A stretch of DNA of 64,000 nucleotides from Sphingomonadales bacterium (lineage in GTDB: Bacteria; Pseudomonadota; Alphaproteobacteria; Sphingomonadales; Sphingomonadaceae): contig JADJGU010000006.1 in the NCBI GenBank assembly GCA_016707885.1, positions 62,001 to 126,000 of the forward strand, written 5' to 3'. Below the pieces are notes generated by a model. That model ran no database searches. It saw only the letters and a list, made by a program, of their open reading frames with translations, and had not been told where the DNA came from. This document shows, piece by piece, positions 24,414 to 34,118 of this stretch. Numbering within the stretch: position 1 is the first letter of the stretch; each line of letters opens with the position of its first letter. A program made the translations under genes and the position numbers.

Positions 24414-25139
24414 TTAACGGCTTTCGGGCTGCGGCTGTTGCGGAGCAGGTGCTGCCGGGTTAGCAGCAGGCTGCGTTGCCTGTTGTGCCTGCGCATTGCG
24501 GATTGCCTGCACGCGGGCAGCAGTCAGCAAGCGCTGCTGGATTTGTTCGTAAAGTCCACCAGTCGACTGCTTCGGCTGCCAGTTTGCCGGTGGCGTGATA
24601 CCGACTGACGGAACCGCCAGGTCGAGTGCTGCGGTCACTGCTTTGGTCACGTCGACGGCTTCCGGTGCCCAAATGAAGGCATCCGGCGCCAAAATCATGT
24701 TGATTTTCTTTTGGGTGATGACCTGCTGCTGTGCAGCGGCGTAACGATCAGCAATGCTTTCGACAGCGAAAGCCTGGGCGGTTACAATCGGCTGCTGCAA
24801 TTGGGCGATTTCGCGTTCCTTGGCTTCGAGCTGGGTCAGCAACGGGTTTTTTGCCTTGATTGCCGCATCCAGTTCTTCCTGGGTCAGGTTTTTGTCTTTG
24901 TTGGTATCCAGCTGCGCATTGATATCGTTGATTTCCTTACGCTTGGTCTGGATCATCTGCGAGTTGCTGGTGAATGTTGTGCCGATCTGCTGATAAGCCT
25001 GCGCGAACGCCTTGGTCTGCATGATCGCATCTGTCGTGTCGAGCGTCGCAATGCCTGCCACCTGTGCATTCGCCGGGAGGGCCGTCAAAGCGGCGCCTGC
25101 GAGCAGCGCGGCCGAGAGAGTCTTGATTGCAAATTTCAT
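24414..25139 (-). CDS. skp: OmpH/Skp-family periplasmic chaperone
   Basis: A 241-residue protein with a signal peptide (MKFAIKTLSAALLAGAALTA, cut after NAQ). An OmpH domain with a long coiled coil follows (about 60-140, QTKRKEINDINAQL and LLTQLEAKEREIAQLQ). The C-terminal ~60 residues are rich in Gln, Ala and Pro, longer than in enterobacterial Skp. It escorts unfolded outer-membrane proteins to BamA. Its ATG at 25139 overlaps the bamA stop by one base. Confidence 0.88.
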   Translation of the reverse strand: MKFAIKTLSAALLAGAALTALPANAQVAGIATLDTTDAIMQTKAFAQAYQQIGTTFTSNSQMIQTKRKEINDINAQLDTNKDKNLTQEELDAAIKAKNPLLTQLEAKEREIAQLQQPIVTAQAFAVESIADRYAAAQQQVITQKKINMILAPDAFIWAPEAVDVTKAVTAALDLAVPSVGITPPANWQPKQSTGGLYEQIQQRLLTAARVQAIRNAQAQQATQPAANPAAPAPQQPQPESR

Positions 25140-27793
25140 CAGAATTGGGTTCCTACGTTGAATGTAAAGAGCTTGGTATCGTCGCCCGGTTCCTTGAGCA
25201 GCGCGCGCGCTACGTCGATGCGAAAGGGCCCGAAAGGAGAGTTCCAGTTCACGCCGATGCCCACAGAAACGCGCGGTTTCCAACTATCGCCAAAAAAGCG
25301 TTCTTCAAAGCGAAGCACAGGTACGCGGGCTGAACCATCCGGGTTCGTCGCGACCGTGGTTGTTTCCAGCACCGGGGTCGTTCCACTGGTGTTCACAGTG
25401 TAGAACAGCGGAAGACTGGGCGACGTTGTTGTCGCAGTCGACCGTTCCTGAATCGTTTGCAGAAGCGGTGTCACAACGTTGAAAACGGCACCAGCATCAA
25501 CGAAGATCGACGGACGCAGTCCAAGTTCCTTGGCACCGCTGCCCAGCGGAATTTCCAGTTCGGCGCGACCCAGATAATAAGCGCGACCGCCAATGGCGTC
25601 GTCCTGAATCTGCTTGCGATCCAGGCGCGGGACGTTGACTGCAACGCCATTCTGGATTTCGCCATCAAAGAAAATGCGCTGCACACGCGGACCGACGCCG
25701 CGAATATCGAAACCGCGGATTTGCGGCTCACCAAGATAGAAACGGTCGGTCAAACGCACATCGTCGATGCCAGCGGCCGACGAACCCCGATTTTCGAGTG
25801 GATGGATATAGCCACCTTCAGCCGACAGTGAGAAGACAAATCCGCTGTCGGTCAAACGCCAATATTTGTTCGCGTTCAGGCGGCTGCGGATATATTTTAC
25901 GTCGCCACCCAGACCGGCAAAATCCTGGCTCAGGCTGACGCTATGGCCACGCGTCGGGCGCAGACGACTGTCGCGCGTATCGTACATCACCGTATAACCC
26001 AGCGTCGACGTCAAACGCTTCCCAATTGCATCGCAAAGGAAACGCCCTGCGAGAACAGGATCGCAAGTGGAAGGCAGCGGTCCAGTTCCGTCCGGATCGG
26101 TGAAGAACAACCCCCGGTCGAGCGAAATATCGTCATAGCTGAGGCCATAACGCGCCTGGAAGTACAGGAATTCATTGACTGGAACGCCGGTACGAATCTG
26201 AAAACCGGTGGTCGCCTGTTCGTACGTCGTATTCCGGTCGTTGTTGAAGAAGTTGAAGCTCGACAAGTCGCGACGGAAAATGTCACCCGACAACGCGATC
26301 GAGCGATCGAACAAATAGGGTTCGGTAAAGCCGATTTCAGCCGATTTCGAATAGCTCGAATAAGAGATATTCGTCCGCAGTTCCTGGCCCTTGCCACGGA
26401 AGTTGCGCTGGGTAATCGAACCTTGGAAGATAAAATTCTCGATCGACGAGAAGCCGGCGGACAAGGACAGTTCGCCCGTCGCCTTTTCTTCGACATTGGT
26501 GGTCAGAACAATGCGATCATCGCTGCTGCCCTTTTCCTGTTCAACCTCAAGGTCTTCCTGGAAATAGCCCAGTGACTTGATACGGTCTGCTGTCCGCTTC
26601 ACCTGAATGCTGTTAAAGGCGTCACCTTCATTCAGGCGGAATTCGCGACGAATGACCTTGTCCTGGGTGATCGTGTTGCCGTTGATGTCGATCCGTTCGA
26701 CAAAAACGCGTTCCGCCTCTGCAATGTCGAAGGTGATGTTCATCGTCAGCGTATCTTTGTCGCGATTAAACTGCGGGCTGACGTCGGCAAAGGCATAACC
26801 AAACAGGCCTGCGCTTTCGCTCAAGCCCTCAACGGTATCTTCAACCATCTTGGCGTTGTACCAGTCACCAGCCTTCATTCGCAGGCTGGATGTCAACGCC
26901 TCGGATTTGAAATCGCGGATCTTGCTGTCGACTTTTACTTCGCCAAATTTGTACCGCTCGCCTTCTTCAACGACATAAGTGATGATGAAGTCTTTCTTGT
27001 CCGGCGTCAGTTCGGCAACCGCCGAAACAACGCGGAAATCGGCATAGCCTTCGGTCAGGTAAAATTGACGCAGCTTCTGCTGGTCGAAAGCCAGACGGTC
27101 AGGGTCATAGCTGGTGCCCGAGCTAAAGATGCTGGTCAGACGGGCTTGCTTGGTGACCATTTCACCACGCAACTGGCCATCAGAGAATTTGTCATTGCCG
27201 ATGATGTTGATCTGGCGGACCTTCGATTTCGGTCCCTCTGTGATTTCGAAAACAATATCGACACGGTTTTGGTCAAGCTGCACCAGCTTGGGTTCGACCT
27301 GCGCGGCGAAACGGCCCTGCCGCTTATAAAGCTCAACAATACGCGCAACGTCTGCGCGCACTTTGGAACGCGAATATATCTGGCGGGGCGCAAGTTTGAT
27401 TTCTGGTTCAATCTTGTCATTCTTGATGCGCTTGTTGCCTTCAAGAATGATGCGGTTGATGACCGGGTTTTCCCGCACCTCGATGGTCACGTCACCCGCA
27501 ACATTTCGGATACTGACATCTGCGAACAACTCGGTTGCATACAGATCTTTAAGTGCCTGGTCGGCACCGGCCTGTGTCCATGCTTGTCCAGCACGCAGCC
27601 GGATATAGGAACGAACCGTATCGGCCTCGAGACGCTGTGTCCCGACAACACTAATAGACCGGATTGGCGCATCTGCCACAGCAGGTGCCGGCGCATCCGT
27701 TGCCTGTGCCATCACGGGCGCGGAAGACAGCGCAACGGATACAGCAAATGCCGATGCGCCCAGCAGGGTCCTGCTTACCGAAGTTTTGAACAT
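25139..27793 (-). CDS. bamA: Outer membrane protein assembly factor BamA
   Basis: An 884-residue outer-membrane barrel that folds and inserts other barrel proteins. A signal peptide (ends APVMAQ, about residue 30) leads into five POTRA domains (about 50-460), then the Omp85 barrel. IRGFDIRGVGPR is the conserved loop 6 motif. The terminal FNVGTQF ends in an aromatic residue, as expected. The ATG at 27793 starts the signal peptide; an upstream in-frame start at 27850 is not needed. Confidence 0.95.
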   Translation of the reverse strand: MFKTSVSRTLLGASAFAVSVALSSAPVMAQATDAPAPAVADAPIRSISVVGTQRLEADTVRSYIRLRAGQAWTQAGADQALKDLYATELFADVSIRNVAGDVTIEVRENPVINRIILEGNKRIKNDKIEPEIKLAPRQIYSRSKVRADVARIVELYKRQGRFAAQVEPKLVQLDQNRVDIVFEITEGPKSKVRQINIIGNDKFSDGQLRGEMVTKQARLTSIFSSGTSYDPDRLAFDQQKLRQFYLTEGYADFRVVSAVAELTPDKKDFIITYVVEEGERYKFGEVKVDSKIRDFKSEALTSSLRMKAGDWYNAKMVEDTVEGLSESAGLFGYAFADVSPQFNRDKDTLTMNITFDIAEAERVFVERIDINGNTITQDKVIRREFRLNEGDAFNSIQVKRTADRIKSLGYFQEDLEVEQEKGSSDDRIVLTTNVEEKATGELSLSAGFSSIENFIFQGSITQRNFRGKGQELRTNISYSSYSKSAEIGFTEPYLFDRSIALSGDIFRRDLSSFNFFNNDRNTTYEQATTGFQIRTGVPVNEFLYFQARYGLSYDDISLDRGLFFTDPDGTGPLPSTCDPVLAGRFLCDAIGKRLTSTLGYTVMYDTRDSRLRPTRGHSVSLSQDFAGLGGDVKYIRSRLNANKYWRLTDSGFVFSLSAEGGYIHPLENRGSSAAGIDDVRLTDRFYLGEPQIRGFDIRGVGPRVQRIFFDGEIQNGVAVNVPRLDRKQIQDDAIGGRAYYLGRAELEIPLGSGAKELGLRPSIFVDAGAVFNVVTPLLQTIQERSTATTTSPSLPLFYTVNTSGTTPVLETTTVATNPDGSARVPVLRFEERFFGDSWKPRVSVGIGVNWNSPFGPFRIDVARALLKEPGDDTKLFTFNVGTQF

Positions 27794-27891
27794 ATGTATT
27801 CGACCTTCCCTCTGGCCCCGCTGTCGATAGGTTTGCGCCCCTTGCCCCAAGCGCAGGCTGCTTTCAAGCTTAGTTCGATTCTATCCACGCC

Positions 27892-29010
27892 TCATTTGCC
27901 GAATAGACCGAAGGATGCCAGGTCATTGAATGTGACCATGAGCATGAAACTGGCAAGTACGGCAAAGCCCGCACGGAATGCCCATTCCTGGACCGCTGGC
28001 GTTGCCGGACGGCGGCGGATCGCCTCAATTGCATAAAGGAGCAGGTGACCACCATCGAGCATGGGAATTGGCAGGAGATTGATGAACCCCAAGTTAATCG
28101 AGATCAGCGCCGCCAGCGACACAAAGGCCAGCCAGCCCACCGTCATCGCTTCGCCCGAAACCTTGGCAATTTTCAACGGACCGCCAAGCTCGGAAATTGG
28201 CCGACGACCCGTGATAATCTGGCCCAATCCCTTAATCTGCTGCCGCAGCACGGCCGCTGTTTGGGCAACAGCCGCCGATGGCGCTTCAAGCAAACCGACT
28301 TCCTGAAGCGCGGGACGCGGCGAACCGACGCCCAATTGCCCCAGCTTATATTCGTTACCGAAACGGTCGATTTCTTTGCGCTCGGCCAAACGGACCGGGA
28401 TGGTGATCTGCTTACCGTCGCGTTCGACAAGTATTTCCGCTGGTTCATTAGGCACCATGATGACTTCGTTCACCAATTCGTCGAACGTATCGATCCGATG
28501 CCCGTTAAAGGACAGGATGCGGTCACCCAATTGGATGCCGGATTTTTCTGCAGGGCTTCCCGCTACAATACTCTCTACCTTGGCGGGGGTGACGCTTTGC
28601 CCAAAGGACATCAGGAAACCCATGAAGATTGCGATAGCCAGCAGGAAATTGACTGCAGGCCCTGCAAAAACAATCAGCGCCCGCTGCCACAATGCCTTGG
28701 ACTGGAAGGTCTGGTTCCGCTCATTTTCAGGCAATGCCTCCCAAGCAGCGTCGGGCTGGCTGGCAGGATTCATATCGCCCGCAAATTGCACATAGCCGCC
28801 TAGCGGCAGCGCACCTATCCGCCACAATGTCCCGCGCTTGTCGACCCGGCCCCAGATTTGCGGGCCAAAGCCAATCGAAAATTTATCCGCTTTCACGCCG
28901 AACCAGCGCCCAACCCAATAATGACCAAGCTCATGGACGACCACCAACGTTCCGAGCAATGTCAGGAAAGCGACAATGGTGATCAGAATGTGAGGAGATT
29001 CAAGCTGCAT
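27892..29010 (-). CDS. rseP: RIP zinc metalloprotease RseP
   Basis: A 372-residue intramembrane site-2 protease. The HELGH motif (His26, Glu27, His30) lies in the first helix. A PDZ domain is seen around residues 125-205 (SPAEKSGIQLGDRI). LLPIPMLDGGHLL is the second active-site motif with the metal Asp. It cleaves anti-sigma factors or signal-peptide remnants. The start at 29010 overlaps the dxr reading frame by 11 nt; the longer frame to 29058 is rejected because the first membrane helix would be displaced. Confidence 0.93.
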   Translation of the reverse strand: MQLESPHILITIVAFLTLLGTLVVVHELGHYWVGRWFGVKADKFSIGFGPQIWGRVDKRGTLWRIGALPLGGYVQFAGDMNPASQPDAAWEALPENERNQTFQSKALWQRALIVFAGPAVNFLLAIAIFMGFLMSFGQSVTPAKVESIVAGSPAEKSGIQLGDRILSFNGHRIDTFDELVNEVIMVPNEPAEILVERDGKQITIPVRLAERKEIDRFGNEYKLGQLGVGSPRPALQEVGLLEAPSAAVAQTAAVLRQQIKGLGQIITGRRPISELGGPLKIAKVSGEAMTVGWLAFVSLAALISINLGFINLLPIPMLDGGHLLLYAIEAIRRRPATPAVQEWAFRAGFAVLASFMLMVTFNDLASFGLFGK

Positions 29011-30172
29011 GGGGCAATTTATCCATTTGACCGCTGGCATAGGCGCGGGCTGCTGCATCTATGCTGAACAGATCGGTCAGGCTGTGGGGTGCATTGGGGC
29101 GATAACCGGTTAAGGTTTCCTCTACGACACTGACTATGTCGAGGAATGCTATACGGCCGGCAAGGAACGCGGCTACAGCTACTTCATTGGCGGCATTGAG
29201 GATAGCGGGTGTTGCTCCGCCCTGCTCTGCCGCAGCCCTCGCAAGGCGAAGTGCTGGAAAGCGGATCAAATCCGGCGCTTCGAATTCCAGTTTTGAAATC
29301 CGCGCCAGATCGAGCGGAGCGCTGTTCGTCTCCAGCCTTTCAGGCCAGGCCAAGGCGCTGGCAATCGGAATGCGCATATCGGGAGAACCCAATTGCGCCA
29401 ACGTCGACCGATCTACATATTCGACCATCGAATGGATTACCGATTGCGGGTGGACCACAATGTCCAGTTTGTCGAGGCCAACCGGGAACAGGTGATGCGC
29501 CTCTATCAGTTCGAGACCCTTGTTCATCATCGTCGCGCTGTCGACACTGATTTTCGCGCCCATATCCCAATTGGGATGTGCAACTGCCTGGGCTGGCGTG
29601 ACGGCGCGCATCTGATCGAGGCTGAAGGTGCGGAATGGGCCGCCACTGGCGGTCAATGTGATTTTGCGCACCTGATTGATGCGTCCGCCTGCAAGGCACT
29701 GGAAAATGGCATTATGCTCGCTGTCGACCGGTAGCAAAGTAGCCCCCGACCGCGCCACCGCCGCCATCATCAGTTCACCCGCAGAAACCAGCGCTTCCTT
29801 GTTGGCGAGCGCCACGGTCTTGCCAGCTTCGATGGCCGCCATGGTCGGCGGCAGACCAGCGCAACCGACTATTGCGGCCATCGTCCAGTCTGCACCCATT
29901 TGGGCCGCCTCGATCAGAGCGTCAGCCCCTGCAGCAGCTTTGATACCCGTTCCAGCAAGCGCTTCCTCAAGCGCCGGAAAGGCGGTGTCCTCAGCGACAA
30001 CAGCAATCTCAGCCTCAAATTCGCGCGCAAGTTTCGCCAGCTCGGTAGCATTGCCATTGGCGGTTAAAGCAGCGACGCGATATTTATCCCGATGCTGGCG
30101 CACGAGATCGAGCGTCGACAGCCCAACCGACCCGGTTGCGCCAAAGATGGAAAGAGTTCGCCGATCGTTCAC
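29000..30172 (-). CDS. dxr: 1-deoxy-D-xylulose 5-phosphate reductoisomerase
   Basis: A 390-residue NADPH enzyme making 2-C-methyl-D-erythritol 4-phosphate in the MEP isoprenoid pathway. The N-terminal GATGSVGLSTLDLV binds NADPH. LPVDSEHNAIFQCL carries the metal-binding acidic residues. It begins with GTG that overlaps the cdsA stop (GTGA) and supplies precursors in the same operon as uppS. Confidence 0.95.
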   Translation of the reverse strand: MNDRRTLSIFGATGSVGLSTLDLVRQHRDKYRVAALTANGNATELAKLAREFEAEIAVVAEDTAFPALEEALAGTGIKAAAGADALIEAAQMGADWTMAAIVGCAGLPPTMAAIEAGKTVALANKEALVSAGELMMAAVARSGATLLPVDSEHNAIFQCLAGGRINQVRKITLTASGGPFRTFSLDQMRAVTPAQAVAHPNWDMGAKISVDSATMMNKGLELIEAHHLFPVGLDKLDIVVHPQSVIHSMVEYVDRSTLAQLGSPDMRIPIASALAWPERLETNSAPLDLARISKLEFEAPDLIRFPALRLARAAAEQGGATPAILNAANEVAVAAFLAGRIAFLDIVSVVEETLTGYRPNAPHSLTDLFSIDAAARAYASGQMDKLPHAA

Positions 30173-30909
30173 GATGCCAGCTTACCCAACATGATCGCGC
30201 CGCCTAGGAAGAAAAGGACAGCCAAATGGCCGTCCACACGATCAAGCAAGCCGCCATGCCCCGGAATCGCATTACCAGAATCCTTGACACCCGCTCTGCG
30301 CTTCATCCAGCTTTCAAAAAAATCACCGGTTTGTGCGACCACTGCAACGATAGCACCGATGCTTAGGCTGCCCAGCCAATCGACCTGCCAGTCGCCGCCA
30401 AACAACCGCTCCCGCTCGGCAATGTGGATATAGTCGAGCAACGCCATCATGCAGCCCGCGGCCAAAGTACCGCCAATCAAGCCAGACCATGTTTTGGAGG
30501 GACTGATGCTGGGAGCAATCTTCGGCCCACCAAATGAACGCCCCGCAAAATAGGCACCGATATCAGTGGCAATCACGCCAAATATGACGATAGCTGCCGT
30601 AGTTTCAAGAAAGCCAAATCCGGGCGCTGAACCATAGGCATATTCTTCCGCGAGCATCGGCAATAAATAAGTGGCGTTGCCGATATAGGCGAAGCCAGCA
30701 ATCATCCAAATCGCGCGACCTACCCTGCTGGAAGCCAGCTTTGTGACGAGACCCCACCATTCAACCATCAGCCAAAAAGCTGCGATGATCATGAAGAGGC
30801 GTAATATCAGTCCGCCTTGCCAGAAAACAAATGCAGCAACGGCGAGCATCGCCATCGCCGACATAGTGCGCACCCCAAGGTCCGACTTCTTCGTCACAAC
30901 CTCACTCAT
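30169..30909 (-). CDS. cdsA: Phosphatidate cytidylyltransferase
   Basis: A 246-residue membrane enzyme forming CDP-diacylglycerol from phosphatidic acid and CTP. It has six to seven membrane helices. The family signature occurs at the end as KRRAGVKDSGNAIPGHGGLL with the following DRVD. SPSKTWSGLIGG is the other conserved loop. It overlaps uppS and dxr by 4 nt each. Confidence 0.93.
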   Translation of the reverse strand: MSEVVTKKSDLGVRTMSAMAMLAVAAFVFWQGGLILRLFMIIAAFWLMVEWWGLVTKLASSRVGRAIWMIAGFAYIGNATYLLPMLAEEYAYGSAPGFGFLETTAAIVIFGVIATDIGAYFAGRSFGGPKIAPSISPSKTWSGLIGGTLAAGCMMALLDYIHIAERERLFGGDWQVDWLGSLSIGAIVAVVAQTGDFFESWMKRRAGVKDSGNAIPGHGGLLDRVDGHLAVLFFLGGAIMLGKLAS

Positions 30910-31649
30910 CGCCCGCCGTAACGCCTTTCGCGCGTGCCGAATTCGGAGAGGGCGTCATCAAACTCAGCCGGAGTAAAGTCGGGCCACAGCGTTTCAGTGA
31001 ACCACAGCTCGGCATAGGCTGTCTGCCAGAGCATGAAATTTGACAAACGCTGCTCGCCGGATGTGCGGATTAGCAGGTCCAAAGGCGGCATGTCGGCGGT
31101 GTCGAGATGACGTTCAATCGCCTCCGCCGTGATCGCTCCCTCGTCTGCCGCCGCCTGTGCCGCGCGCACCAGTTCGTCTTGCGAACCATAGTTCAGCGCA
31201 ACCGCCAATGTCGTGCGTTTGTTGTGCGCGGTGCGGGCCAGTGCATCGTCGATCATTTCGACAATATCGGGGGCAAGAACTTTGTAATTGCCGATGATCT
31301 TCAGCCGCACATCATTTGCGGCAAATTCGTCGATGTCCGATTTGATAAAGCCGCGCAGCAGCCCCATCAGATCGTTGACTTCATCCTCCGGGCGCTTCCA
31401 ATTCTCGCTTGAAAAGGCATAGAGCGACAAGGCTTCCAGCCCGGTGGTCGCGGCATGGCGCACGATTTCGCGAACAACCTCGACGCCCTTTTTATGACCC
31501 AATGCGCGCGGCAGGTGCCGCTTCTTCGCCCAGCGTCCATTGCCGTCCATGATGATGGCGACATGGCGCGCGCCATGGGAGCCGCTCCCGCCAATTTCGG
31601 GATCAGCCTGTTTTTGCGCCCTCGCTTTTGAGGATCGCAGGCCGATCAC
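30906..31649 (-). CDS. uppS: Undecaprenyl (isoprenyl) diphosphate synthase
   Basis: A 247-residue cis-prenyltransferase building the C55 lipid carrier for peptidoglycan. IIMDGNGRWAKKRHLPRALG (Asp catalytic), LNYGSQDELV and LIRTSGEQRLSNFMLWQ are diagnostic. The N-terminus carries an extra ~25 polar residues. The start is GTG, overlapping the frr stop by 4 nt. Confidence 0.95.
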   Translation of the reverse strand: MIGLRSSKARAQKQADPEIGGSGSHGARHVAIIMDGNGRWAKKRHLPRALGHKKGVEVVREIVRHAATTGLEALSLYAFSSENWKRPEDEVNDLMGLLRGFIKSDIDEFAANDVRLKIIGNYKVLAPDIVEMIDDALARTAHNKRTTLAVALNYGSQDELVRAAQAAADEGAITAEAIERHLDTADMPPLDLLIRTSGEQRLSNFMLWQTAYAELWFTETLWPDFTPAEFDDALSEFGTRERRYGGR

Positions 31650-32203
31650 TGGCTCATGATTTCCTTTTCTTTGTGCGCCGCCGCTTCGTCGATTGCCTTG
31701 ATGGTATCGTCGGTCATCTTCTGCACTTCGGTTTCTAGGCGCTTGCGGTCGTCTTCGCTGATTTCCTTCTTGTTCTCGTCGGTCTTCAGCGCATCATTGG
31801 CATCGCGGCGAACGTTGCGGGCGGCAATTTTGGCCTTTTCGGCATATTGCCCAGCCAGCTTGGCCAGATCCTTGCGGCGCTCCTCCGTTAAATCAGGGAT
31901 CGGAAGACGCAGTGTCTGGCCGTCCGTGATCGGATTGAGGCCTAACCCAGCTGAACGGATCGCCTTCTCCACCGGCGTTACATTCGAACGATCCCAGACC
32001 TGCACCGAAAGCATGCGCGGCTCGGGTGCGCTGACTGTCGCAACCTGATTGAGCGGCATGTGCGACCCGTAAACTTCAACCGTTACCGGATCGAGCAGCG
32101 TCACATTGGCACGTCCGGTGCGCAAGCCCGAGAGATCACCTTTGAGCGATTCCACAGCACCCTTCATGCGGCGCTCGACATCGGCCTTGTCATATTGCGG
32201 CAT
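31646..32203 (-). CDS. frr: Ribosome recycling factor
   Basis: A 185-residue factor that, with EF-G, splits post-termination ribosomes. The sequence runs KADVERRMKGAVESL, then LRTGRANVTLLDPVTVEVYG, and ends in a long helix (LETEVQKMTDDTIKAIDE). The length is standard. It is 3 bp downstream of pyrH in the rpsB-tsf-pyrH-frr order. Confidence 0.96.
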   Translation of the reverse strand: MPQYDKADVERRMKGAVESLKGDLSGLRTGRANVTLLDPVTVEVYGSHMPLNQVATVSAPEPRMLSVQVWDRSNVTPVEKAIRSAGLGLNPITDGQTLRLPIPDLTEERRKDLAKLAGQYAEKAKIAARNVRRDANDALKTDENKKEISEDDRKRLETEVQKMTDDTIKAIDEAAAHKEKEIMSQ

Positions 32204-32206
32204 GGT

Positions 32207-32932
32207 TCAATCCTTTTCTTGAGTAACAACGGTGAAGGTTCCGCTTCCATCGAGCACCTTCAGGATATTGCCCTGTTCGCGGATCGAAAAGACCACGATC
32301 GGGATGGAGTTATCGCGGCATAGCGCAACGGCACTCGCGTCCATAACCTTCAGATTGTCTGAAAGGACGCGATCATAACTCAATGTTTCATAACGCTTTG
32401 CGGTTGGAACCTTTTTCGGGTCGGCGTCATAAACGCCGTCTACTGACGTGCCCTTAAGTAGCGCATCACATTTCATTTCGGCAGCACGCAAGGCAGCGCC
32501 GGAATCTGTGGTGAAATAGGGTGCACCGACGCCCGCTGCGAAAATCACGATTCGACCTTTTTCAAGGTGCCGTTCGGCACGTCTGCGAATGACGGGCTCG
32601 CAAACCTTGTCCATCTCAATCGCCGATTGCACCCGGGTCTGCACGCCCAGCTGCTCAAGTGCATTCTGCATAGCCAACGCATTCATGACGGTTGCGAGCA
32701 TGCCCATATAGTCGGCCTGAGCCCGGTCCATGCCTTTGGCCGCGCCTGCCATTCCGCGGAAGATATTGCCCCCACCGATAACGAGGCACAATTCCAAGCC
32801 GGTATCCTTGGCAGCCTTTACCTCTGCAGCAACGCGAGCGACAGTGTCCGGATCAATGCCGAAAGACTGATCGCCCATCAGAACTTCACCGGATAGTTTC
32901 AAAAGCACGCGGCGATAGTGGCCACTGGCCAT
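32207..32932 (-). CDS. pyrH: UMP kinase
   Basis: A 241-residue amino-acid-kinase-fold enzyme phosphorylating UMP to UDP. RVLLKLSGEVLMG opens the fold. LCLVIGGGNIFRGMAG binds UMP/ATP. DGVYDADPKKVPTAKRYETL is the ATP-binding loop. The ATG at 32932 is the one that puts the conserved N-terminus at the start; an in-frame upstream start at 32995 is not preferred. Confidence 0.95.
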   Translation of the reverse strand: MASGHYRRVLLKLSGEVLMGDQSFGIDPDTVARVAAEVKAAKDTGLELCLVIGGGNIFRGMAGAAKGMDRAQADYMGMLATVMNALAMQNALEQLGVQTRVQSAIEMDKVCEPVIRRRAERHLEKGRIVIFAAGVGAPYFTTDSGAALRAAEMKCDALLKGTSVDGVYDADPKKVPTAKRYETLSYDRVLSDNLKVMDASAVALCRDNSIPIVVFSIREQGNILKVLDGSGTFTVVTQEKD

Positions 32933-33040
32933 AAAATCCTCTTTCCCCAATTGCAGATGCAATAATGGCGCCCTGCTATAAGAGCGGAGCGCCATATCGC
33001 CAAGGCCTTATCCCCTGCCCTACAGAGGATAGCCTGATTT

Positions 33041-33967
33041 TTACGCGCCGACGGCAGCAGCCACTTCAGCGGCGAAGTCAGAGACTTCCTTTTCGATACC
33101 TTCGCCCAGCTGGTAACGGACATAGTCGACCAGCTTGATGTCCTTGCCAGCGGCCTTGCCGACCTGAGCAACAACTTCCGAAATCGGCGTCTTGTTGTCG
33201 ATAACGAACAGCTGCGACAGAAGCGCGTTTTCCTTGGCGAACTTCTTCATTGCGCCTTCGACCATCTTTTCAACGATCTCGGCGGGCTTGCCGCTTTCAG
33301 CAGCCTTTTCGCGGGCGATAGCCGCTTCGCGGTCCAGCGTGTCCTGATCGAGGCCGGTTTCGTCGAGCGCCAGCGGGAAAGCGGCTGCAATGTGCATCGC
33401 CAACTGCTTGCCAAGGCCGTCGAGCGTTGCTGCATCGGCTTCGCTTTCAAGGGCGACGAGAACGCCGATACCGCCCATGCCAGCCGTGGCGGCATTGTGG
33501 ACGTAAGAAACGACGCGGCCTTGCGAAACCGAGACGGTTTTTGCGCGGCGGATGACCTGGTTTTCACCGATGGTCGCGATGTTGTTGGTCAGAACTTCCT
33601 GAACAGTGCCGCCGTCGGGATAGGCAGCGGCAAGGATGGTTTCGGCATCATTCGCGCCAAGACCCAGCGCAACGCCGGTGGTCTTGCGGACGAAATCCTG
33701 AAACTGTTCGTTCTTGGCAACAAAGTCGGTCTGGCTGTTCACTTCAACAGCGGTGCCCTTTGTGCCATCGACAGCAACGCCGACAAGGCCTTCAGCAGCC
33801 GTGCGGCTGGATTTCTTGGCGGCAGTTGCCAAGCCCTTGGCGCGCAGCAGGTCAACGGCGGCGTTCATATCGCCAGCGGTTTCTTCCAATGCCTTTTTGG
33901 CGTCCATCATGCCGGCGCCTGACAGTTCGCGCAGCTCCTTTACGGCAGCAGCAGTAATTGCAGACAT
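33041..33967 (-). CDS. tsf: Elongation factor Ts
   Basis: A 308-residue nucleotide-exchange factor for EF-Tu. The UBA-like N-terminus holds VKELRELSGAGMMDAKKAL. The core contains NSQTDFVAKNEQFQ, with the conserved TDFV motif that contacts EF-Tu. The start at 33967 is chosen by homology. It is separated from rpsB by a 150-bp interval with palindromic repeats. Confidence 0.96.
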   Translation of the reverse strand: MSAITAAAVKELRELSGAGMMDAKKALEETAGDMNAAVDLLRAKGLATAAKKSSRTAAEGLVGVAVDGTKGTAVEVNSQTDFVAKNEQFQDFVRKTTGVALGLGANDAETILAAAYPDGGTVQEVLTNNIATIGENQVIRRAKTVSVSQGRVVSYVHNAATAGMGGIGVLVALESEADAATLDGLGKQLAMHIAAAFPLALDETGLDQDTLDREAAIAREKAAESGKPAEIVEKMVEGAMKKFAKENALLSQLFVIDNKTPISEVVAQVGKAAGKDIKLVDYVRYQLGEGIEKEVSDFAAEVAAAVGA

Positions 33968-34017
33968 TTTTGTGTCCTTTCGAATGGTTTGCAGTGGCAT
34001 CGCTAGCCACCATTTTT

Positions 34018-34105
34018 GTCATTCCCGCGAAAGCGGGAATCAATGGCCTGAAACCAAGGTTTAAACCGGCAAGTCAGGCCATGGACCCCCGATCAAGTCG
34101 GGGGT
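34018..34105. repeat. Cluster of REP-like palindromes between rpsB and tsf
   Basis: Three hairpins are packed together. ATTCCCGC-GAAA-GCGGGAAT is at 34021-34040. ATGGCCTGA (34043-34051) pairs with TCAGGCCAT (34074-34082). ACCCCCGA-TCAAG-TCGGGGGT is at 34085-34105. The first and third cores are, from memory, common dispersed palindromes in sphingomonad genomes. Here they sit inside an operon, where they could also tune tsf expression relative to rpsB. Confidence 0.7.
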
Positions 34106-34118
34106 GACACGGTTTCGG

